The notes below the pieces were generated by a model, which did no database searches, was not told the DNA's origin, and worked only from the letters and a program-made list of their open reading frames with translations. Position numbers and translations under genes: made by a program. DNA of 45,938 bases, from assembly GCA_020073265.1 (NCBI GenBank), contig JAIQFN010000046.1:1-45938 (forward strand), read 5' to 3'. Shown here piece after piece: positions 33,314-41,874 of this stretch. Position 1 is the stretch's first letter. Every line of letters starts with the position of its first letter. Source of the stretch: Terriglobia bacterium. Lineage in GTDB: Bacteria > Acidobacteriota > Terriglobia > Bryobacterales > Bryobacteraceae.

Positions 33314-34812
33314 CGATGCGCCTGCCGGGCCTTTAGAAAAGGCGCGGCCTTGGGATTCGCGGCGTTCCAGTGCGGCGGCTGGTCGCTGGATGCCAGCATG
33401 ATCAGCATAAGGGCGGCGGCGCGATCCACTTTCGCCATGTTGTCGTAGTCGATCTTCTGCCATTCGTCGCCGACGCCATGGTAGTCAGGAAAATCGAAAG
33501 CCACGGCAAGTGTGGTTGAGGGCACGCCCACGTCCGCAAGAGGTTCGTTGTCGCTGGCCGTAAAATACAGATCGCTGTTGCGTGAGTTCTTGTACACCTT
33601 GATGCCGGTGAGCTCGCCCGCGCGTTCCAGATAGTTGCTCAGATCGGAATAATCGAATCCCGTCAGCGTGGCGTTTGAAAGTTGCTTGCCTTCAGTTGAA
33701 TCCGTGCGGCCCACTTGTTCGAAGTTAAGCTGCGCGATGGTCTTCTCGAGGGGCCAGGCTGGGTGCCGCGCGTAGTAGCGGGATCCCATGAGACCTTTTT
33801 CTTCACCGAAGAACGTCATGAACACAATGCTGCGCCGGGGATGTTCTTTGAGGCTGGCCAGCGCGCGGGCCAGCTCGATGACCGTCACCACGCCGCTGCC
33901 GTCGTCGTTGGCGCCGTTGTAGATGCGGTCGCCTTTCGCGTTTGGATCCTCGCCCAGATGGTCGTAATGCGCCGTCACCAGCATGCAGGTGTCTTTCAGA
34001 GACGCGTCCGAGCCGCGCAGAATGCCGATCACGTTGCGTAACCGTACCGGCGATTGGCGAGGCGCAGCGACGTGAATGGTGGCTGTCGCTCCGCTCGCGC
34101 CCGCCTTCAGTGAGCCATAAAAAGCTGCGGCCGATTGGCCGGTCAGTGTGATCCAGGGCGTGGCCCTACGCGGCGTCTCCGGATCCATCAGTTGCCCTTC
34201 GCGCGACGGACGCCCAGTGGCTCCGGCCGGGTCCAGCAGGATGACGGCCGCTGGTTTGGCGTCACCGAGTTTCCTGAGCGCAACCCGCAGGTTCCTTCCG
34301 GCGCTGCGGCGGATCTCGACTAAGACCACCTTGCCATCGAGCTGCGGAGCCGTGAGGCTCTCGACGAACTGATCGTCCTCCACGTCCACTTTGAACACCG
34401 GCGCGCCATCGAGCTCCAGCGCGGTAGTCACGTTCAGCGCCGCTGCGCTTGGTTCTACTTTCAGAACGCGGCCGGCATGCGAGAGAGCCAGCTCAAATCC
34501 CGTGAGATCCGGTTCCAGCACCGCCATGCGAGCAGTCTGAAAATAGCCGTCGTCTCCGCCCAGTTCGAGTCCGGCCCCGCGGAACTGAGCGGCGATATAT
34601 TCGGCCGCGATGTCGAGACCCCGCGAAGGCGTGTTCCGCCCCTCCAGCAGATCGGAGGCCAGGAACGAAAGGTCGCCGCGCAGCGCATCGGCCCGAATGC
34701 TATCCAGCGCGCCGCGGACCTCCGGCGTCACGGTAAATCCGGGCGATTTCGACTGTGGGAAGCTGCACAGGCATCCCAGGAAGGCCAGAATCAATGCAAA
34801 ACGTGTCGGCAT
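33310..34812 (-). CDS. secreted M28-family metallopeptidase with PA domain
   Basis: Protein of 500 residues from ATG 34812, starting a signal peptide (MPTRFALILAFLGCLCSFPQ). The middle (about 100-240) fits a protease-associated domain insert. The catalytic domain shows M28 zinc ligands and catalytic acids: TAHYDHLG, GANDDGSG, FFGEEKGLMGS and DYHGVGDEW. Related enzymes are aminopeptidases active outside the cytoplasm. The open frame continues upstream of 34812 without a signal peptide and runs into the next gene's leader, so it is not used. Confidence 0.92.
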   Translation of the reverse strand: MPTRFALILAFLGCLCSFPQSKSPGFTVTPEVRGALDSIRADALRGDLSFLASDLLEGRNTPSRGLDIAAEYIAAQFRGAGLELGGDDGYFQTARMAVLEPDLTGFELALSHAGRVLKVEPSAAALNVTTALELDGAPVFKVDVEDDQFVESLTAPQLDGKVVLVEIRRSAGRNLRVALRKLGDAKPAAVILLDPAGATGRPSREGQLMDPETPRRATPWITLTGQSAAAFYGSLKAGASGATATIHVAAPRQSPVRLRNVIGILRGSDASLKDTCMLVTAHYDHLGEDPNAKGDRIYNGANDDGSGVVTVIELARALASLKEHPRRSIVFMTFFGEEKGLMGSRYYARHPAWPLEKTIAQLNFEQVGRTDSTEGKQLSNATLTGFDYSDLSNYLERAGELTGIKVYKNSRNSDLYFTASDNEPLADVGVPSTTLAVAFDFPDYHGVGDEWQKIDYDNMAKVDRAAALMLIMLASSDQPPHWNAANPKAAPFLKARQAHR

Positions 34813-34954
34813 GGGATCGGGCGCGGAGCGCACCCGCAGTCTGATGGTAACACCTGCGACCGGCGCTAACTTCCTTATAGCCGAGCATTTTACGAAACCC
34901 ACCCCGCTTGACATGCGTTTCATAGAGGAGCACGATGAAGGAAGGAGTTTCGCC

Positions 34955-35998
34955 ATGCGCCTCATTGTAGGTTTGGCTCTTCTTGCGGTTAGTTCCGCGT
35001 ACGGCCAGTACGTGATCTCGGCTCATTCCGGTGTGATTCAGGAGATAGAAGGAAGCGCCTACCTGAACGACAAGGCTGTCTCGCCGAAGTTCGGCCAGTT
35101 CCCGGATATCAAGGAGGGCCAGGTATTCCGCACCGAAGAGGGCCGCGCGGAAATCCTGCTGACGCCGGGCGTGTTCCTGCGCATCAGCGAGAACAGCTCG
35201 ATGCAAATGGTGTCGAACCGTCTCACCGACACGCGCGTGGAACTGCTGGGCGGGTCCGCCATGGTGGAATGCGACGATATCCCGAAAGACAATTCCATCA
35301 TGCTGCTGTACAAAGGCAGCACGATGATGCTGGTGAAGCACGGACTATACCGCGTCGATTCGGATCCGGCGCGCTTCCAGGTTTATGACGGCGAGGCGAT
35401 CGTGAAGGGCGAGTCCGGGCAGTTGACGCTGAAGGGCGGCAGGCAGACCGGACTGGGCGGCGCTCTGATGGCGGAAAACTTCGACAAGAACAACGGCGAC
35501 GAGTTGTATCGCTGGTCGGTCCGCCGCGCCAGCTACCTGGCCAAGGCCAACGTGTCGTCTGCGACGGCTCTTCGCGACAGCGGCGGTTACTACGGCGGCA
35601 TGGGCGGTCTGGGCGGCTGGCAGTTCAATCCGTTGTTTGGCCTGTTCACGTTCGTGCCCTACAGCGGAATCGGCTACAGCCCGTTTGGTTTCGGCTGGTG
35701 GAGCCCCTATACGGTCGGCTACTATTATCCGTACGGCGGAGGTTACTACGGCGGCGGCGGTGCCAGCCGCACTCCAGTCGGCGGCGGCCAGGCGTCCACG
35801 TTCTCTACCTCTAATAACGGCCGTGCGTTCAATGACGGCGCTTCGTTCTCCCGAGGTTCGGTTGCCCCGATGTCCGGGGGAGCGATCAGCGGTGGTGGCG
35901 TTTCAATGGGTAGCGGCGGCGGCGGTGGGATTAGCAGCGGCGGTGGTGGCGGTGGCGGCGGCGCACACGGCGGCGGTGGTGGCGGCGGTCACCGCTAA
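34955..35998 (+). CDS. FecR-like secreted protein with glycine-rich tail
   Basis: Protein of 347 residues from ATG 34955, with GAAGGAG seven bases upstream and a clear signal peptide (MRLIVGLALLAVSSAYGQ). Residues about 25-170 resemble a FecR domain (HSGVIQEIEGSAYLNDKAV, and RTEEGRAEILLTPGVFLRISENS), which binds polymers or partners at the surface. The last 160 residues are low-complexity, rich in glycine, tyrosine and serine, and end in a nearly pure glycine-histidine stretch. No membrane helix besides the signal. It may be a structural surface protein. A frame upstream to 34610 is open but antisense to the peptidase gene. Confidence 0.82.
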   Translation: MRLIVGLALLAVSSAYGQYVISAHSGVIQEIEGSAYLNDKAVSPKFGQFPDIKEGQVFRTEEGRAEILLTPGVFLRISENSSMQMVSNRLTDTRVELLGGSAMVECDDIPKDNSIMLLYKGSTMMLVKHGLYRVDSDPARFQVYDGEAIVKGESGQLTLKGGRQTGLGGALMAENFDKNNGDELYRWSVRRASYLAKANVSSATALRDSGGYYGGMGGLGGWQFNPLFGLFTFVPYSGIGYSPFGFGWWSPYTVGYYYPYGGGYYGGGGASRTPVGGGQASTFSTSNNGRAFNDGASFSRGSVAPMSGGAISGGGVSMGSGGGGGISSGGGGGGGGAHGGGGGGGHR

Positions 35999-36001
35999 GC
36001 G

Positions 36002-38161
36002 CTACTTCAGATTCTTCTCTAAGAAATCGGTGGTCTTTTCGAGCAGTTGCCGGCGGAGCTGTCCTCCGACGCTGTGACTCTTCTGCGGATAAACCACCAT
36101 ATCGAACAGTTTCCCGGCCCGCTCGAACGCCGTGGCCATCTGCAGCGTGTTCTGGAACAGCACGTTGTCATCCTCGAAGTTGTGCAACATGAGAAGCTTG
36201 GCCTCGAGCTTATCGGCGTACTCGATCGGTGAGCTGTCGCGATAGCCTTTGGCGTTCTCTTCCGGCAGTCCCATGTAGCGCTCCGTGTAGATGGTGTCGT
36301 AGTTGCGCCAACTGGTGACGGGCGCCCCCGCGATTCCAGCGCGGAACACACCGGGCGCGTTCAGCAGCGAATACAGCGTCATGTAGCCGCCGTAGCTCCA
36401 GCCGTAGATGCCGACGCGCGCCGGATCCACGAAGCCTTGCGCGATGAGATAGCGGATGCCTTCCAGTTGATCTTCCAGTTCGGTCTTGCCGGTGCGATGA
36501 TAGAGCGGCGTTTCGAAAGCATGGCCGCGTCCCGTCGAGCCGCGATTGTCCAACTGCCAGATCACGAAACCGCGGTGCGCCAGAACCTGGTCCCAAGTGG
36601 CGCCCTGCCAGGAGTTGCGCACGCTCTGAGCTCCAGGCCCGCCGTAAACCATCACCACCGCCGGATATTTTTCACCGGCGCGAAAATGGGCCGGCTTGAT
36701 CAGCCGCGCGTAAAGCGTGGCCCCGGACTGGCTCTTCACCGCGACGATCTCGGACGGCAGCACCTCGTACTCATCGGTGAGTGAGTGATCGGCCGCGCGA
36801 TACACCGCCCACTCGGCGCCGTCCACGGTGCGCAGCGTGCGGCCGGTGGGCTGCGTCAGGCTCGAAAAACTGTCCATGTAAAACGATGCCGCCGGGTTCA
36901 TCGAGATGCCGTGCGTTCCGTCGCCGCTCGAGATGCGCTTGCGATCCTTGCCGTTCAGCTTGATCGAGTAGAGCTGCCGCTCCAGCGGGCTCTTCTCGGT
37001 GGACACAAAGTAGAGCGTCTCGCGCGATTCGTCCAGTCCAGCGATATCGGTGACCTCCCAGTTGCCTTCGGTCAGCTTCTTGTGCAGCTTGCCATCCAGT
37101 CCGTACAGGTACAGGTGCTCGAAGCCGTCGCGCTCGCTGCCCCAGATGAACTGGCCGTCGGCGAGGAAGCGAAACAGGTCGTGGTTGTTGATCCAGTAAG
37201 GATCGGCTTCGTGCAGGATCGATCGCGACGTTCCAGTCGAGGCGTCGGCCAGCAGCAGATCGAGCTGATTCTGGACGCGGTTGAAGCGTTTGACGGCGAG
37301 CCGGGACGAGTCGGGTGTCCAATAGACGCGCGCGAAGAGAGCATCGCGCGGATTGCCCAAGTCCATCCAGCGGGTGTTGCCTCCGGTGGCGGCCACCACG
37401 CCCAAATGGACATCGGCGTTGGGCGTGCCGGCCTGCGGGTAGCGCTCGGGTTCCGCGATAGCGCGCTGTCCGCGAAAGTCAGCCTGTGGATACATGAACT
37501 CGCGCGCCGTATCGAATTGCATGTACGCGATCCTCTGGGAGTCGGGCGACCACCAGTAGGCCGTGCCCAGGTTCAGCTCTTCCGGATATACCCAGTCCAG
37601 CTCCCCATTGAGTAGCGTGGTGCCGCCGTCGCTGGTGAGCCGTGTCAGCTTGCGCGTGACGATTTCGAGAGAGTAAAGATCATGCCCTCGGCGGAACGCC
37701 ACGCGGGAGCCGTCCGGCGACAGCTTGGGGTCCCGCTCGGCCACGGGCGTTTGGGTGAGCTGGTCCCATTTTCCGGACTCGAGCGAGAACAGGAACAGAT
37801 CGCCCGAGACGCTCAGCAGGAGTTCCTTGCCCGAAGGCGACCATTGAAAATCGTTTTCGCTGACGCGGCGGTTCTGCCAATCGAACTGGTCGGCTTCCGG
37901 GACGTCGACCGCGGCCTTTTCCATGGCATCCACCGACAGCACTTCTTTTTCGGACTTGGCCGCGACGTCGTACATCAGGATCCGGCTGCCGCGGAAATAA
38001 GCAAAGCGCTTCCCATCCGGGGACCACACCACGCCGCCGCCAAGTCCTCCGTGACCGCCGCTGCGCTCCTGCTGAACCACCGTGTCGATGGTGATGGGCT
38101 TCTTCTGCGCGAAGAGCGTGAAGGCGCCGAGCAGCGCGAGGAGGGTGCAGCGGGAGAGCAT
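36002..38161 (-). CDS. dipeptidyl peptidase IV type S9 serine peptidase
   Basis: Protein of 719 residues with a signal peptide ending near LFAQ. The N-terminal two thirds are an eight-bladed DPP IV-type propeller (VVWSPDGKRFAYFRGSRI, YWWSPDSQRIAYMQFD). An arginine-glutamate pair for substrate N-terminus binding may lie in NLGTAYWW and nearby. The C-terminal alpha/beta hydrolase domain has GWSYGG with the nucleophile at S589, the aspartate in FEDDNVLF and the histidine in KSHSVGG. It releases dipeptides, often X-Pro, from peptides outside the cytoplasm. Ends three bases from the convergent FecR-like gene. Confidence 0.94.
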   Translation of the reverse strand: MLSRCTLLALLGAFTLFAQKKPITIDTVVQQERSGGHGGLGGGVVWSPDGKRFAYFRGSRILMYDVAAKSEKEVLSVDAMEKAAVDVPEADQFDWQNRRVSENDFQWSPSGKELLLSVSGDLFLFSLESGKWDQLTQTPVAERDPKLSPDGSRVAFRRGHDLYSLEIVTRKLTRLTSDGGTTLLNGELDWVYPEELNLGTAYWWSPDSQRIAYMQFDTAREFMYPQADFRGQRAIAEPERYPQAGTPNADVHLGVVAATGGNTRWMDLGNPRDALFARVYWTPDSSRLAVKRFNRVQNQLDLLLADASTGTSRSILHEADPYWINNHDLFRFLADGQFIWGSERDGFEHLYLYGLDGKLHKKLTEGNWEVTDIAGLDESRETLYFVSTEKSPLERQLYSIKLNGKDRKRISSGDGTHGISMNPAASFYMDSFSSLTQPTGRTLRTVDGAEWAVYRAADHSLTDEYEVLPSEIVAVKSQSGATLYARLIKPAHFRAGEKYPAVVMVYGGPGAQSVRNSWQGATWDQVLAHRGFVIWQLDNRGSTGRGHAFETPLYHRTGKTELEDQLEGIRYLIAQGFVDPARVGIYGWSYGGYMTLYSLLNAPGVFRAGIAGAPVTSWRNYDTIYTERYMGLPEENAKGYRDSSPIEYADKLEAKLLMLHNFEDDNVLFQNTLQMATAFERAGKLFDMVVYPQKSHSVGGQLRRQLLEKTTDFLEKNLK

Positions 38162-38179
38162 TTGCTGTGATTGTAACAG

Positions 38180-38214
38180 CAGGTGCCAGGTGCCAGGTGC
38201 CAGGTGTCAGGTGT
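38180..38214. repeat. five tandem copies of a CAGGTGY 7-mer
   Basis: CAGGTGC occurs three times and CAGGTGT twice, head to tail without spacers, ending at the stop codon of the glycosyltransferase gene. Non-coding; it looks like a slipped-strand microsatellite. Copy number should vary between strains. Confidence 0.85.
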
Positions 38215-39827
38215 CAGAACGGCGGGAAGCTCGCGGCTACGCTCGCCGATCCTTTGAAACCGTAGATGGCTGCGCTGGGAGTCGAAAACAGCGCGTGGAA
38301 ATCGTTGCTCGATCTTACGGCCTCGATCAGGCGTCGGGCGCCGCGCGCGTGTAAGTCGCGATAGAAGTCGCCCGGAGTAATGAGAGCGTACGCGAGATTG
38401 TAGCGTTGCGCGAAGTTTGGGATCGAGTCCAGCAGCTTGTCGATGCCGGCTTGGTCGTCGTGGTAGTACAGCTTGGGAGGCACGGGCAGCGAGCAGGACT
38501 TGCGGCCCGTGTAGAGGAACACCAGCGGATCGTCATAGGCGAACACCGCCGCTTCGGGCGGGGCATTGCTTGCGATCCAGTTGTAGGCCGGCCGTCTTGA
38601 TCCCAGGTCGGACCGATAGGCCTCGAACAGGCCGGGGAGAAACCGGAACAGGCCAAAACCGGTGGTGAAGACCACGAACATCGCCAGCATGGCGATGACG
38701 CCCGCCCCTGCGGCTGCCGCGCATCGATCCGCGAAGGCAGGTTTGTTCCATGACGCGCGCATCACCCGGCAGACGTTTTCGAGTTCGGTCCACAGGCCGG
38801 CGGCCAGTAGCGGATAAAGCGGGAAGACGAAACGCTGATCCGGCGTGAAGTGCCACACCAGCAGCAGCGCCGCGATTCCCGCCGCGGCCAGCGGAAATTG
38901 CAGCTTGTGTGTGCGCTTGGCCAGTCGCACGCATCCCCCGATCGCGGCCACCGCGATCACTCGTTCCAGGTAGATGTTTCCATACGGGATGTCGAAGGTG
39001 AGCAGCCTGCCCGCTCCCATCAGGAAGCCGTCCAGGTTGTGCCACACCACCAGCGGCAAGTCCCGCAGCGGAACGTTGTAGATTTCGAAACCCAGGTAGT
39101 TGGTGTAGTAGAGCGTCACCAGGTCCCAGGAGCGCGAGACATGCCCCGAGGCCCACCACTGCCAGGCTAACGGGGCCGGCAGCATGGTCGCCAGGAAGAG
39201 CGCAGCCTGCCCGAACCGGCGCCGCAATGCGAAACACAACGGAACGGTAACCAGCAACGGAGCGGCGGACGATTTCGTCAGGTACGCGAGCGCGCCGCAA
39301 ACACCCGCCAGAACCACCAGCCCGCGCGATGCTCCAGCTTCCAAAGCGCGTTCAGCCAAAACCAGGCTCGCCACCAACAGCGAAGTGAACAGCAGCTCCG
39401 GCATCAATGAGAAGCTGAACACCACCGCGACCGGGCTCAGGCCCGCCGCCATGATCAGCACGCATCGTTCTCGCAGGCCGAACCCATATTCGCGGAAAAA
39501 AATCCATAGCGCCGCCAGGTAGAGCGGCAGCAGCAGCCAGGCGAGCAATGTCGCCAGCGGCAGGTTCGATGGGAAATCAGGATTCAGCTTCCAAATTCCA
39601 GCCAGCAGCGCTGAGTAGACCGGCGGATACTTGGTCTGGTACGGCTCGCCGGGGAGGCTCGCGATGCGGTAGCCGTGACCTTCGGCCAGGCTCTTGGCGG
39701 ACACCCAATAGATGCTGTCGTCATGATAAAAGCCCAGGTGCGGCATGGAACGCAGGCTCCAGGCCAGGTACGCCGAGGGGCCGAGCGCCAGCAGGAACAC
39801 ACCGAGAATGGACAGCTTTCTCAGCAT
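38214..39827 (-). CDS. GT-C fold membrane glycosyltransferase (GT39/ArnT-like)
   Basis: Protein of 537 residues with roughly ten to twelve membrane helices. The first periplasmic loop has the acidic pair in GFYHDDSIYWVSAKSLAEGHGY, typical of GT-C enzymes that take sugars from polyprenyl-phosphate donors. YQTKYPPVYSALLAG matches the next conserved loop of the PMT/ArnT group. A soluble region of about 130 residues at the C-terminus faces the periplasm. Donor and acceptor are unknown. It stands alone on the minus strand; a 7-base tandem repeat abuts its stop codon. Confidence 0.85.
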   Translation of the reverse strand: MLRKLSILGVFLLALGPSAYLAWSLRSMPHLGFYHDDSIYWVSAKSLAEGHGYRIASLPGEPYQTKYPPVYSALLAGIWKLNPDFPSNLPLATLLAWLLLPLYLAALWIFFREYGFGLRERCVLIMAAGLSPVAVVFSFSLMPELLFTSLLVASLVLAERALEAGASRGLVVLAGVCGALAYLTKSSAAPLLVTVPLCFALRRRFGQAALFLATMLPAPLAWQWWASGHVSRSWDLVTLYYTNYLGFEIYNVPLRDLPLVVWHNLDGFLMGAGRLLTFDIPYGNIYLERVIAVAAIGGCVRLAKRTHKLQFPLAAAGIAALLLVWHFTPDQRFVFPLYPLLAAGLWTELENVCRVMRASWNKPAFADRCAAAAGAGVIAMLAMFVVFTTGFGLFRFLPGLFEAYRSDLGSRRPAYNWIASNAPPEAAVFAYDDPLVFLYTGRKSCSLPVPPKLYYHDDQAGIDKLLDSIPNFAQRYNLAYALITPGDFYRDLHARGARRLIEAVRSSNDFHALFSTPSAAIYGFKGSASVAASFPPF

Positions 39828-39961
39828 CTAACCTGAATTTATCAGTCAGCATGAGGCGGACCAATCGGGGATTCACCTTAGGACCGCCACAGTCATGCCG
39901 GTGAATCCAGCGTTGCGCGGCGCGTGCCGGTATCCGGCAGGGTCAAGGTATTCTTGAGAGG

Positions 39962-41410
39962 ATGAAACTGACTTTCTGGGGCGCGGCCAAGGTGGTCACC
40001 GGGTCCATGCATCAACTTACCGTCGAAGGCCAGGACTATCTGCTGGATTGCGGGCTGTATCAGGGCAGGCGTAAAGAAGCCGAAGAGCGCAACAAGCAGT
40101 TCCCCTTCAATTGCCGGGAAATATCGGCCGTGCTGCTCTCGCACGCGCACATCGACCACAGCGGCAACCTTCCGGGCCTGGTGCGCTGCGGGTTTCGCGG
40201 GCCGATCTACGCCAGCCCCGGAACGGCCGACCTGTGCCAGCCCATGCTGGCCGACTCCGCCTCGCTGCAGGAAAAAGACGCCGAGTTTCTCAACAAGCGC
40301 AACCTGCGGCGCAAGTCGCTCAACTTGCACCGGCCCAACGGCGGGAAACCCAACGGCAAGCAGCCCAACGGCGAAGCAATGGTGGAGCCGCTCTACACCG
40401 TGGAGGACGCCGAGGCCACGGTTCCGCTGTTTCGGCCCGTGCCGATGCACACGCCGACCGGGATCGGGCCAGGCCTCAGCTACCAGTCGTTCGAGGCCGG
40501 CCACATACTGGGGTCCACCTCGATGCTGCTCGAGCTGGAATCGGCGGGCCGGAAGGTGCGGTTAGGTTTTACCGGCGATTTGGGCCGGCGCGGGTTGCCG
40601 ATTATCCGCGACCCGGAGCCGCTGCCCGGAGCCGACTACCTGATCCTGGAGAGCACCTACGGCGACCGCGTGCACGAACCCATCCAGTCGGTTGCCGACC
40701 GGCTGGCGGACATCGTGAATCGCACCTACGAGCGCGGCGGGAAAATGATCGTGCCGGCGTTCGCGGTGGGCCGCACCCAGCAACTCGTGCTGCTGCTGCA
40801 TCAACTGATCAACGCCAACAGGATTCCCGCTTTTCCCATCTTCGTCGACAGCCCGCTGGCGGTGGACGTCACGGAAGTTTTTCGCAAGCATCCGGAATTG
40901 TTCGACGAAGAAGCTCAATCGTTCCTGACCAACCACGAGGACCCGTTCGGGTTCAAGCGGCTGACCTATGTGCGCGACGTCAACCAGTCCAAGGCGCTGA
41001 ACGACCTGCACGGTCCCTTCATGATCGTGTCGGCTTCGGGTATGTGCGAGGGCGGGCGCGTCCTCCATCACCTCAAGAACAATATTTCCGATCCCCGCAA
41101 CACCATCCTGCTCACCGGCTATCAGGCCGAAAACACGCTGGGAAGAAAGATCGAGCAGCATTGGAGCGAAGTGCCGATTTTCGGCGAACCCATGCGCCTG
41201 CGCGCCGAGGTCGCCGAGTTGGATGCCTTGAGCGGCCACGCCGACCGCGACGAGATGCTGGCTTGGATGCAGCCGATCGCCAGCGGCCTCAAGAAAGTGT
41301 TTCTGGTACATGGCGAGCCGGATCAGCAGACCGCCTTCGCCGCGGCCATCCGGCAGCGGTACGGCCTGGAGGTGGTGGTCCCGGAACGCGGCCAGAGCTT
41401 CGATCTCTAG
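39962..41410 (+). CDS. beta-CASP metallo-beta-lactamase ribonuclease
   Basis: Protein of 482 residues. The metallo-beta-lactamase motif HAHIDH is at residues 61-66, with further ligands in EAGHILGSTSM and GFTGDLG. The beta-CASP insert follows (FAVGRTQQLVLLLHQL, and SGMCEGGRVLHHLKNNI), then the C-terminal LSGHADRDEMLAWM and VHGEPDQ motifs. This is the bacterial CPSF73/YSH1-like group, related to RNase J, acting on RNA in the cytoplasm. A short low-complexity insert (NGGKPNGKQPNGE) lies near residue 125. The gene is apparently single, with its start about 130 bases from the divergent glycosyltransferase gene. Confidence 0.94.
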   Translation: MKLTFWGAAKVVTGSMHQLTVEGQDYLLDCGLYQGRRKEAEERNKQFPFNCREISAVLLSHAHIDHSGNLPGLVRCGFRGPIYASPGTADLCQPMLADSASLQEKDAEFLNKRNLRRKSLNLHRPNGGKPNGKQPNGEAMVEPLYTVEDAEATVPLFRPVPMHTPTGIGPGLSYQSFEAGHILGSTSMLLELESAGRKVRLGFTGDLGRRGLPIIRDPEPLPGADYLILESTYGDRVHEPIQSVADRLADIVNRTYERGGKMIVPAFAVGRTQQLVLLLHQLINANRIPAFPIFVDSPLAVDVTEVFRKHPELFDEEAQSFLTNHEDPFGFKRLTYVRDVNQSKALNDLHGPFMIVSASGMCEGGRVLHHLKNNISDPRNTILLTGYQAENTLGRKIEQHWSEVPIFGEPMRLRAEVAELDALSGHADRDEMLAWMQPIASGLKKVFLVHGEPDQQTAFAAAIRQRYGLEVVVPERGQSFDL

Positions 41411-41534
41411 GGTTTTGTACTGAGCTTTTCGCGTGCAGTACTAAATCGCTAGTACCTTTGCACTAGGGGTGTTTTCGAGTACGCTTGTTCAGAATGGCTG
41501 ATTCCGAAGCCAGGGTAACCCCTCGAGGACCGCG

Positions 41535-41819
41535 GTGAATCAGAGTCTCCTGAACTATTCCTACCTGCAAGTGCTGGACCTCCTGACAACTGTCGCCTTT
41601 CTGATCAACGGTGTACAGGAAGCGAATCCGTTGGTTCGAATGGCGTTAAAGCTGGCGGGGAATCCGCTCGGGGTCTTGATCGTGGTGAAGCTGCTGGCGC
41701 TCGTGCTCGGGCTGTACTGCTGGCGCATGGGGCGCGAGCGGCTGCTCTCGCGGATCAACATGCTGTTCGCGGTGCTGGTGGCCTGGAACCTGGTGGCGCT
41801 GATCATCGCCAGCATCTGA
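41535..41819 (+). CDS. DUF5658-like small membrane protein
   Basis: Protein of 94 residues with three hydrophobic helices and the conserved opening LQVLDLLTTVAFLINGVQEANPLVR, in which the aspartate and EANPL are typical of DUF5658. The function of the family is unknown. GTG at 41535 is preceded by CGAGGAC at a usable distance. The 124 bases before it contain repeated GTAC words, including CTAGTACCTTTG at 41449-41460. Confidence 0.8.
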   Translation: MNQSLLNYSYLQVLDLLTTVAFLINGVQEANPLVRMALKLAGNPLGVLIVVKLLALVLGLYCWRMGRERLLSRINMLFAVLVAWNLVALIIASI

Positions 41820-41874
41820 CCGTCGCGATCGCGATCGCTGTCCCGTCACCCGACCCGTCGAAATCAACCCGCTG

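Noticed and set aside
38180-38214. CRISPR-like array
   Set aside because: Units are 7 bases without spacers, so it is a microsatellite. No CRISPR array was seen near the Argonaute either.
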